Origin: Ricinus communis
Taxonomy: Eukaryota; Streptophyta; Magnoliopsida; Malpighiales; Euphorbiaceae
DNA: 64,000 nucleotides
Assembly: GCF_019578655.1 (NCBI RefSeq)
Contig: NC_063264.1
Coordinates: 21,723,688 to 21,787,687 of the forward strand
Direction: 5' to 3'
A program made the translations under genes and the position numbers. Positions within the stretch are counted from its first letter, which is position 1, and each line of letters starts with the position of its first letter. The notes under the pieces were generated by a model. That model was not told the origin of the DNA, ran no database searches, and saw nothing but the letters and a program-made list of their open reading frames with translations. Of this stretch, positions 47,701 through 58,213 are shown piece after piece.

Positions 47701-49888
47701 AAACAACCCCGTAAGAGGGGTATATTTGTCGATATTAGAAAACAACCCCGTAAGAGCGGTATATTTATCAATATGAGAAAAGAACCCCGCAAGAGGGGTA
47801 CATTTGTCAATATTATAAAACAATCACGTAAGAGGGGTAGATTTGTCAATATTAGAAAACAAGCCCAAAAAAGTGTTATATTTTTTAATATGAGAAAACA
47901 ACCCCGTAAGAGGAATATATTTGTCACTCGTAAGAGGGGTATATTTGTCAATATGAGTGAACAACCCCGTAAGAGGTGTATATTTGTCAATATTTGAAAA
48001 CCACCTCGTAAGAGGGGTATATTTCTCAATATTAGAAAAGAACCCCGCAAGAGGGGTACATTTGTTAACATTAGAAAGCAACCCCGTAAGAGGCGTATAT
48101 TTGTCAATATGAGAAAACAACCCCGTAAGAAGGGTCTATTTGGCAATATTATAAAACAACCCCGTAAGAGGGGTATATTTGTCAATATTAGAAAACAACC
48201 CCAAAAAAGTGGTATATTTTTTAATATAGGAAAACAACCCCGTAAGAGGAGCATATTTGTCACCCGTAAGAGGGGTATATCTGTCAATACGAGTAAACAG
48301 CCCCGTAACAGTGGTATAGTTTTTAATATGAGAAAACAACCCCGTAAGCGGAGAATATTTGTCAGTATTAGAAAACAATCTCAAAAAAGTGGTATATTAT
48401 GTAATATGAGAAAACAACCCCATAAAAGGAGTATGTTTGTCACCCTTAAGAGGGGTATATCTGTTCATATGAGAAAACAACCCTGTTAGAGTGGTATATT
48501 TTTTAATATGAGAAAACAGCACCGTAAGACGAGTATATTTGTCACCCGTAAGAGGGTTATATCTGGCAATATGAGTAAAAAACACAGTAAGAGGGGTATA
48601 TTTGTCACCATGAGAATACAACCTAGTCAGAGGGGTATATGTGTCAATAAGAGAAAACAACCCCGTAAGAGGGGTATATTTGACAATAATAGAAAACAAC
48701 CACGAAAAAGTAGTATATTTGTCAATATTAGAAAATAACCCCATAAGAGGAGTATATTTGTCAATATTACAAAACAATCCCAAAAAAGTGGTATATTTGT
48801 CAACATGAGAAAATAACCCAGTCAGAGGGGTGTATTTGTCAATAAGAGAAAACAACCCCGTAAGTGGGGTCTATTTGACAATATTAGAAAACAACCACAT
48901 AAAAGTGGTAAATTTGTCAATATTAAAAAACAACCCCGTAAGAGGGGTATATTTATCAATATTAGAAAACAATCCTATTAAAGTGGTATATTTTTTAATA
49001 TGAGAAAACAACCCCGTAAGAGTAGTATATTTGTCACCCGTAAGAGGGGTATATTTGTCAATATGAGTAATCAACCCCGTAAGAGTGGTATATTTTTTAA
49101 GACGAGAAAACAACCCCGTAAGAGGAGTATATTTGCCAATATTAGAAAACAATCTCAAAAAAGTGGTATATTTGTCAATATGAGAAAACAACCCAGTCAG
49201 AGGGGTATATTTGTCAGTAAGAGAAAACAACCCCGTAAGAGGGGTATATTTGTCAATATTAGAAAACAACCCCAAAAAAGTGGTATATTAGAAAACAACC
49301 CTGTAAGAGGGGTATATTTGTCGATATTAGAAAACAACCCCGTAAGAGGGGTATATTTATCAATATGAGAAAAGAACCCCGCAAGAGGGGTACATTTGTC
49401 AATATTATAAAACAATCACGTAAGAGGAGTATATTTGTCAATATTAGAAAATAAGCCCAAAAAAGTGGTATGTTTTTTAATATGAGAAAACAACCCCGTA
49501 AGAGGAATATATTTGTCACTCGTAAGAGGGGTATATTTGTCAATATGAGTGAACAACCCCGTAAGAGGTGTATATTTGTCAATCTTAGAAAACCACCTCG
49601 TAAGAGGTGTATATTTGTCAAGATTAGAAAAGAACCCTGCAAGAGAGGTACATTTGTCATCATTAGAAACCAACCCCGTAAGAGGCGTGTATTTGTCAAT
49701 ATTAGAAAACAGCCCCCAAAAAGTGGTATATTTGTCAATATGAAAAAACAACCCAGTCAGAGGGGTATGTTTGTCAATAAGAGAAAACAACCCCGTAAGA
49801 GGGGTATATTTGTCAATATTAGAAAACAACCCCAAAAAAGTGGTATATTAGAAAACAACCCCGTAAGAGGGGTATATGTGTCAATATG
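44787..49888. repeat. Higher-order block 3 of the 39-bp array, truncated
   Basis: It follows block 2 with offsets of 7,588-7,592 at its start and 6,100 further in, so the tripled 0.78-kb segment is single here. The part around 46,327 recurs at 49,000 (offset 2,673). It ends abruptly at 49,888 in unrelated sequence. Confidence 0.7.
45541..45696. repeat. 78-bp tandem duplication (two 39-bp units)
   Basis: The segment starting AGAAAACATCCCCGTAAGAA at 45,541 repeats at 45,619 without a visible difference. The offset is exactly 78 bp. Confidence 0.85.
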
Positions 49889-51888
49889 CCCAAGCTTCAG
49901 TGAGGTCGCTCTCTACAATAAGATTATCTCCCGAAGGAGGAACTATATTAACAACCTCAGGTTAAGCCTACTCGAGATCTTCAGCTTTCTTAACAACTCT
50001 TTCTCGGGCTTTGTTGCTGATCTTTTCAATATCCAGTTCCTCTAAGAAACTCATATCAACATCAGGAAATTTAGCCCTAACAGCTTCCTTGATTGCCTCC
50101 TCATAACTAGATAGAAGAAACGACATCTCCGAGTAGAAGCCCTCCTTCTCAGCTTCCAGCTTCTCACTAACTAAGTCTGGTTGGCAAGCTTGGAAGTAAG
50201 GGAGGCACATTCTAGCTCTAGCTCAACGATGTGAAGATTTGCATTCTTCTTTTCGGTCGTGATTGAGCTGAGCTGCATTGTAGCGTTCTCGGCCTGAGTA
50301 TTAGTAGCTTGAAGGTTGCCCTCCGGGTAGTAAAGTCTTCATATTGCTTTTGAAGGATATGTTCACAATTCTCCGCCATGACACGATCGTAAGAAGCTTG
50401 CTTACTCAGTCACTTCTCGTATTGATTCCGAGCAATACTCAGAGTCACAACCTATAAGAAAGAACTAGTATGTTAGTCCAAGTAAAAAAAAGACAAGATC
50501 GATATGAGACAAAATTACCTATAAGATAAGAGACATTTGAAGATCATAGAGCTCGGAAGGATGGACATTCTCAAGCTCTTTCAAGTTAGCATTGAAGTTA
50601 ATCAAGCCCGTAAGCTCCTTGGCCAACGGAGGCATCTGAACCATCAGCCTCGTCCTGTACTTTTCTCCAAGTAAGGCTAGGGATCAAGACATCAATTTGG
50701 TGCAGGGATGCTGACCTTTATGCAGTCATCCTCATCTACCAATTGAGGACATTTTCTGAGGCTTCGAGAAGATGGAAGGGAATGCAGTAGCAATGGCTGG
50801 TCACTGACCTGAGGAGGAAGCCCTAAGATCGAGTCCACATGAGTTACATTATCATCAAGGGTCTCGTCCTGTACGGGAGCAGGTGGAGGAGTGGGAGGAG
50901 CGAAGGACGAGCTGACAGTTTGCTTGCCCTTAATAAGCTTAATTTTCTTGAGCTACTTTAGATCGATCACTACAAGAGTAAAAAAATAATTGAAAAAAGA
51001 AGAACAAAGAATATACTACCGAACAAGAAAAGCGTAGTATGCATACTTGATGAGTTATCACCTAGCTCAGCTCCTTGTTCGAAAGTTTGGAGCTCATCAA
51101 AAAACTGCAAAATTAAAAGAGACACAGAAATGGAACCCCTTTCTTCCTCACACTCATAGGAGTTCGCCTATTTGGTATATTCTCTTTCAAGGTAAGTTTG
51201 GAGTCGCTTAAATAGGGGTATATGCCATCTCCTCGGAAAAGTAGAAAATTCAAAAGAATGGGCGACCAAAAAAAATTGATCGTGCCAGTTATGAACAGAA
51301 GAAATCATACCATTTAGCAAAAAAGGTAAGTGAAGGAATACTTAGAGACCCGAGCTACAAGATAGAAGTGAAAGAAGAAATACGGAGTAGGCATGATTTT
51401 ACAGTTCTTACACAATTGTCTAAACGCTACTAATATATGAATAGAGTTTGGATGTAGTTGAGCAATGGCAACATTCATATACTGAATAACCTAATAAATG
51501 GATTTGGAGGTAAATGAAGACCAGCTTTAAGATGATCTTCAAAGAGGACAATATGTTCGGATTCAGGAGTGCTATTACCTAAGAAATCTTGTGGGCATTC
51601 TTTCAAGGTATAAACAAAAGGGATTTTATACCTATTTTGGACTAGAGTTAGGCGGGTGGAATTCAGTTTTGAAGGATAAAAGTGATGATCATTTTGATGA
51701 TCAACCTCCTCGTTCGAAGAAGAAGAAACTGCCTCTTTATTTTCATCAAGGGTGAGTATGGTCTCCTCTTTGGCTATAGGCTCGTTGGGACGATTTTGAG
51801 TAAGTGAAGAAGTAGAATCCACTGCAAACTTGAAGAAAAAGAAGAAAACCAAGAAAAACCATAAATTTAAAATAAAATAGCACTTACT
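49889..51888 (-). pseudogene. Tat antisense ORF: putative gypsy-type transposon domain protein
   Basis: Reading the minus strand, a Ser/Thr and acidic N-terminus (SSLTQNRPNEPIAKEE) is followed by YKIPFVYTLKECPQDF and EDHLKAGLHLPPNPFIRL. In shifted frames come AQLHPNSIHILVAFRQLCK and SSVHNWHDQFFLVAH. This order matches the plant putative gypsy-type transposon domain, whose biochemical role is unknown. A Pro-rich linker (about 50,850-50,930) and a Lys/Glu-rich coiled-coil tail follow, the last open part being 49,968-50,210 (KLEAEKEGFYSEM, then AKFPDVDMSFLEEL). At least three frameshifts are present. The first intron and start codon are described separately. The end is near the array boundary, so the C-terminus may be truncated. 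Confidence 0.65.
51822..51887 (-). other. Probable intron that splits the start codon of the antisense ORF
   Basis: On the minus strand, exon sequence TTTCACTA is followed by donor GTAAGT at 51,887. A 66-bp T-rich segment ends in TTTGCAG at 51,822. Joining the exons creates ATG from A (51,888) and TG (51,821-51,820), directly in frame with MDSTSSLTQNRP. Without splicing this frame has only distant upstream ATGs that read through intron-like hydrophobic sequence. 66 bp is short for a plant intron but possible. Confidence 0.5.
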
Positions 51889-51984
51889 AGTGAAATCTGC
51901 AGCAAAAGGAAGTAGAAGCTTGAAAATGCAGAAAAAAGAGAGAAATGGCAAGGAGACTGGAAATGAAATGACGCCAAAAGAAGT

Positions 51985-51994
51985 GTATATATAG
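51985..51994 (-). promoter_or_regulatory. TATA box for the antisense ORF
   Basis: The minus strand reads CTATATATAC about 100 bp upstream of the split start codon. This spacing leaves room for a short 5' leader of about 70 bases. Confidence 0.45.
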
Positions 51995-52333
51995 AAGAGA
52001 GAAAGGAAATAATTTATAAGTACAACTGTGATTACCACACTACCCTTTGCAATTAGAAAGGAATATTTTGGAACACAGGGGTATAACCGACAATGAACGA
52101 ATCATAAATGGAAAGTGGTTTTCATGAATGATGACGCGACGTACGAAATGTCAGTGGGCATGTCAGGGGTCACCAGCGTTAAAAATTCAAATGACACAAT
52201 TGAGCTTACCTCTTGCTAAATGATTTGATCAAACATGAATGAACATCTCATTAGACAAATATCAAGCTCGCCACATAGTTGAATTAGCCCAGTACGATCA
52301 AGAAGAATATATTGAGCATAAATACTCTCAGAC

Positions 52334-52344
52334 AAGAGTGGGGA
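52334..52344 (+). promoter_or_regulatory. Polypurine tract of the Tat element
   Basis: AAGAGTGGGGA lies about 10 bp before the proposed LTR start TGTAAAGC at 52,355. The GTGGGGACT wording is common before LTRs of this lineage. Confidence 0.5.
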
Positions 52345-52354
52345 CTTAAAGCAA

Positions 52355-52744
52355 TGTAAAGCTAATCAAACAAGAAAAACGGAATTGACTAAGTTTGTGT
52401 CTCACTGCAGCAGAAAGTCTAAAAAATTATTTCTTAGATGGACTCTAGTCGGATAGTCCAACTCGACCTAAAACCTTTTAAATAGTTAAAAGAACAAGTC
52501 TTATTATATCTAAGTCATCCTATATCTACAGAGTTCTACTTCTAGTAGGACATGAAGACTTTCAACGTCTATATAAGGAGTGGTAACAAAACATTTACAA
52601 GTACATTTTACTTTATACACACTTGTATAAATTATTGACTTAATCATCAGAGTAAGTGGCTGGACAACCCCATCCGGCGCTTTCTAACCATTCTTGCAGG
52701 TATTTTGCAGATCGGTCAGCTTTTGGAGATCTTATTAATAGCTC
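52355..52744 (+). repeat. LTR of the Tat element
   Basis: The proposed start is TGTAAAGC and the proposed end AGCTCA. A TATA box, CTATATAAGG, is at 52,569-52,578. Downstream, the phrase GAGTAAGTGGCTGGACAACC and CATCCGGCGC, followed by TTGCAGG, resembles the R/U5 region of Tat/Ogre LTRs. No second LTR is present in the window for comparison, so the ends are approximate. Confidence 0.5.
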
Positions 52745-54288
52745 AATCCTTGACTAAATTATCATTACTTATTACAAAACTATAAAATTTGAAGAAAAAT
52801 TTAACGAGTAAAGTCAATAAATCTACCCAAAAAATCCAACCTAGGGAAGAGTATGTGAAGTAAAAAATTTGAAAATAACATAAGAGGAAAGAAAAGAAAA
52901 AAAAATGAAATACAAAAATAGAAGAGAAATAAACATAATGCACATCTTAGCTTAAATTAAATTTTAAATTTGAGTTATTCTCCCACTGTTTATAACTCAG
53001 AAGTAAAATTTTCAACCAAAAGAAATAATAAATAAACCATATAAAAAGAGGATATGGAAAGCAACAAACCAGAAGAACCAAACAAATAGAAAGGGCAGCA
53101 ACATATACACATCAAGAACTAATAAAGCAAAGAAATACAGCCAGGACATAAATAAGTTTCATATATGTTCTGCAATTCATAACTCCACATGCAAGTGAAA
53201 ATAAATACAAAATCTTATCTAAAATATTCAAGTAAAACAATATTTTGTTTGGGCTTACTACATGTATGAACAGCTAGAGGCTTGCATAATCAGAAAATCA
53301 GCCCCTTAAAAATTGAAATGCAAAATTAAAATAAAGGGTACCCGATGCTAGAGATAAGTTTTCATTAATTACGGTGGTTGTCCTCCTTCATTTAACCACT
53401 TGATGCAAGCATATAACCAAAGATTGAAGAGGCTAATCCTAAGAGATCAAAGTTTGTACTTGCAAATATTTATGCTATATCAGAAAAATACTTCTCCATT
53501 TTAGATAATGAATCCCAAAATTGCAGCCTCTGGATTTGTCGGAGGAGATGTCTAGTCTAACAATTGTTTAGTTAGTGAATTGAGAAAAAAATAGTATTAT
53601 TTGCGCAATGAGTGAAGATTATCAGAATTTTGTATGACTAGGTTAACAGGTAATTACTTATATTAATAAATTATTAATTTTAAATTAATATAATAAAAAG
53701 TTATAATTTTATAATACATTTGAAATTTAGAATACACTAATTATTTATTTGTGCGTTACACGATTATTGTTATTATTCTAATCATAATATTATTCTAAAT
53801 TTTGATATTTAATATTTATTTATAATATTCTACAAAATAACAACAAATTTAAATATTTTAAATATTGATTATTTTGATATTTTAAAATATTAGTAAGATA
53901 GAATTATTTAAAAATTATTTAAAAATTAATCTTAATATTATATAAATTAATACAATCAATATTAATATTTTTTAAGATTGGAATTTATTACTTAATTAAA
54001 AAATAGTTTGTTAATATTAAAAATACTATGAAGAATATTATATTTTAAAATTAAAATCAATTATCTTTAGAAAACTAATTTATTAGTTAATATAATATTA
54101 AATATAATTAATATATTTATTAGTTAATATAATATTAAATATAATTAATTTGCTATTTTTATGATATAATTAGAATTATTATCTAATTAGAAAACTGAGT
54201 TATTAGTTGATATAATATTAAAAATATACCTTTCCATTTTAAATAACGATTCTAATTCTTTTCTAAAAAATAGCATATAATAAAAAAA
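52745..54288. other. AT-rich spacer without recognisable gene
   Basis: I see no coding region or RNA gene. 53,640-54,260 is extremely AT-rich and contains a 37-bp tandem duplication (TATTAGTTAATATAATATTA at 54,081 and 54,118). The spacer runs straight into the matK-like segment. Confidence 0.6.
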
Positions 54289-54780
54289 ATGGAGGAATAT
54301 CAAAAATATTTAAAATTAGATAGATCTCGAAAAAATAACTTCCTATACCCATTTATCTTTCGGGAGTATATTTATACATTTGCTCATGATCACAGTTCAA
54401 AAAAATCTACTTTATTGAAAAATTTAGATTATGACAATAAATCTAGTCTATTAATTATAAAACGTTTAACTACTTGAATGCATCAACAGAAATATTTGAT
54501 TATTTTTGCTAATGACTCTAATCAAAATCCATTTTCTAGCTATAAGAAGAATTTATATTATCAAATTATATCAAAAGGCTTTGCAATTATTGTGAAAATT
54601 CCATCTTTCCTACGATTAGTATCTTCTTTAAAAAGGTCAGAGATAGTAAAATTTCACAAATTATAATCAACTCATTCAATATTCCCTTTTTTAGAGGACA
54701 AATTTCTATATTTAAATTATGTGTCAAATGTATTAATTAATACCTTACCCCATCTATCTAGAAATTTTTTTCGAACACCT
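54289..54780 (+). pseudogene. matK: Decayed plastid matK N-terminal segment in nuclear DNA
   Basis: matK encodes the plastid group II intron maturase and normally lies inside the trnK intron. The frame from 54,289 shows [37 protein letters not shown], then after a stop [17 protein letters not shown] and [19 protein letters not shown], and after a second stop [12 protein letters not shown] and LNYVSNVLI. Both stops (54,475 and 54,664) stand where matK normally has arginine CGA codons, so C to T and G to A changes explain them. Similarity fades by about 54,780; only about one third of the gene is recognisable. It is best explained as a nuclear plastid-DNA insertion (NUPT). Confidence 0.8.
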
Positions 54781-57677
54781 CATAGCATTTTTAGGGTCTT
54801 TGAAGCTTTATCATTTATATATGATTTGACTTCTTGTACATTACCCTTTCTAATTTCTAATGGGTTTCGGAAAAAAATTCTTTATTAGTCCATAACTCGA
54901 CTTAGGTAAATTCATGAATTTAGTTTTGTTATTATTTTTTATAGTCTTAATAACTATATGAACCATGAATTTTTTATGACTCGTCAAATCAATCAGATAG
55001 ATGAATTTATAATTCTATGATTCAAAGTATCATTTCCTATTGGATCCCTTTGAATTCCATATTCAAAGTTGCGATCGGATCTATTCATTAAAAATTAATT
55101 GAGTCAATATATTTCTTATGTACCCATAGATATTATACTGGATTTGAATCAGATTTAAGATCAATCCATATTGATTGACTGCCTCCATTATGTTGTTGCT
55201 AGCAAATACCATTATTTTTTATTTTGGATCTTCAAAATCATTTCCGTAGGAGTTCCAGCTCTATTTTTTTTAATCTTTTGATAAAAAGATTCATTCTCTT
55301 CATAAAAAAGGAGGTAGAACCAAAAAATATTTATTTTTTTCGATTCATCCCTAGAGTTGAATACCTTATTTAAGAATATAACACTAATCAATTGATTAAA
55401 TTAATACCAATTAATTATCTATATTGAAAACTCAACTTTATAGTGGTAGAATACTACAATTAATGTTATTCTAGTAAAATTCATAAAAATAATATATATT
55501 ATTGGTTAAAAACTAAATACTATATTTATTGACTAATTTGGTATCTAATTATATTAATAAATTACTAAAATTAAAATAATATTAATTATTAAGAATTTAT
55601 GAGGCATCATGTATGTAGGATCACTCAAAATATTGTTCTTAAAGATAATTTTTTGTCCCTTGAAATAAATTAATTTGCCATTGTTCCTAATGATTCAACA
55701 AACCCTTCTGATAAAAATCAGAAGTACAGTAACAAGAAGAAAGGATAAATATCTGCTAACCTAACGAGAGGAGACAAAGAGTTTCAAGGATTAATCTTGT
55801 CAGTATAAATTCAGATTTCTGTAATCTCACCATTTTCCCTTGTCAATATAAATACATTCTCAAATGATAGGATACACTGCAGAATCCAAAAAAGAAAATC
55901 TTGTAATTAAAAAGTATCTACGAAAGTTTTAATGGCAAAAGGTATAAAAACCCCTGAACAAATTGAGAAAGTACAATTACACCTTCATAATTCAGAACAT
56001 CTCAAATAGCTCCTTTAACTTTAAGAAAGGTCAATTAAACTTTAATAATTGACGGTGTTAATTACTCCATTAGTAAGGACCCATTTAAAATACAGACCGA
56101 TAAAACAATAGCAAATGGTTTTCACCTTTTTCTTTTAAAATAAATAAAACTAAATTAACTAAATTATAAATAAATAATAAAATTCAATAACAAATATAAA
56201 AAAATAATAACAAACAAAATTAAATTAGTATTGCTCACCACACGCTTACATGGAAATTATTATTATAAAGTCATAATATGAAAAATATTTGATAAATTAG
56301 TATAAATATAATATTTATTAAAAATATTTAACTATTTTTTGAGTATTTTTCTTTGCCATATAATACAAACTCATGTATTATTATATACTTTACAATTTAA
56401 TAAATAATTAAAATATAAACTCATGTATTATTATATACTTTACAACTTAATAAATAATTAGACTTTAAATAAATATAAAATTCAGGAACATAGAAGTTAT
56501 TAGATTCAAAATCAAAGAACACAAGTGTAATGAAAAGAAAATATAATCTTAATGAAATCATTATGGTGATCCTAAATCTAGGCATGTGAAACAGTTATTA
56601 GATGCATTCATAATAAAAAAAAAATCTAGCATGTTACTAATTCATAACAATAATCCTAGCATATACTAAATACAGAGAAAATCACAAAAAGAAAGTGAAG
56701 ATGCTAAGATGATAAGTTTAGAAACCCTTAGGTTGTCCTCCATATTGCGCAGATTTTTGATTCTTAGGAGTAGAGGAGAGAATGAGGCTGATTCAAAGAT
56801 CAAGTAGCTATCCAGAGTATTTTAGTTTAGTGTTCAGTTTTCAGAAATCACAGTATATTTGCTTCGAAAACTTATCGATCATTCTCCGCTTTCAATTGCC
56901 AACCTCCTTGGTCTAGGATTTCCTTTTCTATTTATAGAGAAGGAACGAGGAAATCCTAGAATCCAAAATATATATCTCCTTAATTGTTGATAATTATCAA
57001 TAATTATCAAATAATTAAAGAATTTATTAAAAATTATTTTGAACAATAATTATTGATAATTATTGAACTAATCTTAAAAATATTTAAAAATTTGAATTAT
57101 TATCTATAAAACCTTTTAGAAGACATATTCTAATAATTTTTGGCGTTTAGGATCGAAAAATGCCCAAAACGAAAAAAAAATCGATGTTTTGAGTCAATCA
57201 AAATTGTGGCTCTATGTAGAGCTGATTAACTCTATATATAGTCGACCAGCCGTAAGCAGAGCTTAATAGCTCTAGGTTGGCAAATTTTGGAATTTTTGCA
57301 ATCCAGTCCATGAACTTCTTGATTATTTTAATTTCAATATGAAAACTCAGCTTTTATGTCAATTTAGTCTACATCAATTTTAGAAAATAATTTTTGGCTT
57401 AATTACTCATAATTCTAATTAGAACCTTGACTTTCTCTACTCCTTGAGACTTGGGAAAAGTGATAATTTTTATCATTAAATTTTTCATAATTCTCTCAAC
57501 ATCTATATCCAAAAAACTATTGTTTATAGCTCAATACGAGAAAAGAGAAAAAAAGATGCCTCTTTTTTCTTTTTCTCTTCTTTTATGGCTCTTCATCTAA
57601 GTTTTTACTTTCGGTTCACTGCTTATCATTTTTCAAATTGGCAGTAGTTTCTTACTCTTTCTATTTCATATTATTTT
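54781..57677. other. AT-rich spacer, possible further plastid or LTR debris
   Basis: No gene could be identified. 54,781-55,400 gives long stop-interrupted stretches that look protein-like (for example [16 protein letters not shown]), but I could not assign them. A 50-bp tandem duplication sits at 56,367-56,460. A minus-strand TATA-like CTATAAATAG (56,928-56,937) lies in sequence resembling an LTR leader. An AT-only inverted repeat has 18-bp arms at 56,990-57,007 and 57,046-57,063. Confidence 0.5.
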
Positions 57678-58213
57678 TGTCACGACCCCATTTGTGGGCC
57701 CGCGATCGGCACTAGAGAATAGGTAGGCGTAAAGCCACCGAATCCCGTAGTAAGCTTGACATTCACTGACTTAAATAAATCTCATCTCATTTAATATTAT
57801 TGATTCCACAATTTCGTAACCATTAAATTTATATAATTAATTCGGTTTGCCAGAAGAATTAGGCGAGACCCGAAACTACAAAGAATTACAACTGATACAT
57901 CTATGATTTTAACTACGGAAAATCTAAGATTTTACAAATTAATATACCGAATCAAATACACCACTCGATGATGAAGGAGTCGGGTTACTAGATAAGAGTC
58001 GCGGGAAGACTAACAGTCATGGATCTGAAAAATGGTAAAATTAAGACTGTCAGTCTCAAGAGTAAGTTAAAATCATATATCTAAAAACAGTTGCAAACAC
58101 TTCAATAATACATTTATTTAATTTGAAATAAATACTAAGTCATATAAAAACAAACGTGTCATGTCATGCTTAAATTAAATTAAATAATTTCTTACATACT
58201 ATAGGACAGAGTA
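57678..58213 (+). repeat. Possible LTR fragment starting TGTCACGACCCC
   Basis: The GC-rich start TGTCACGACCCCATTTGTGG appears suddenly after AT-rich spacer. TGTCACGACCC is a frequent beginning of plant gypsy LTRs. No matching second copy or internal region is visible; the block is cut at 58,214 by the Athila insertion. Confidence 0.35.

Larger units (their letters stand above)
29151..49888. repeat. 39-bp minisatellite array, about 530 copies (20.7 kb)
   Basis: The basic unit reads TTAGAAAACAACCCCGTAAG then AGGGGTATATTTGTCAATA; consecutive units at 30,491 and 30,530 give 39 bp. Main variants replace CGTAAGAGG with CAAAAAAGTGG or CAGTCAGAGG. Shortened units of 29 bp (10 bp lost) and 24 bp (15 bp lost) also occur. 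Because 39 is 13 codons, long open frames appear in many frames on both strands (plus: NIRKQPRKRGIFV; minus: NIDKYTPLTGLFS and LTNIPLLRGCFLI). I see no preferred frame, no start context and no domain, so I do not call them genes. The right flank is a Tat retrotransposon 3' region. Confidence 0.95.
49889..52744 (+). mobile_element. 3' part of a Tat-lineage Ty3/gypsy retrotransposon
   Basis: In plus orientation this holds an ORF on the opposite strand (51,888-49,889), a polypurine tract (52,334-52,344) and an LTR-like block to about 52,744 with TATA box and the U5 phrase CATCCGGCGCTTTC. Tat-lineage elements (Ogre, Grande, Retand and relatives) characteristically carry such an antisense ORF between pol and the 3' LTR. 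Pol itself is absent: the 39-bp array occupies the 5' side. Exact LTR ends are uncertain. Confidence 0.6.

Noticed and set aside
29151..49888. CRISPR array (short regular repeats)
   Set aside because: There are no unique spacers. The whole 39-bp unit repeats without intervening variable sequence, the surroundings are a plant genome, and no cas genes are present.
52743..52943. 66-codon minus-strand frame rich in Phe and Tyr
   Set aside because: It is an artefact of AT-rich sequence with a low-complexity composition and no homologous motif.
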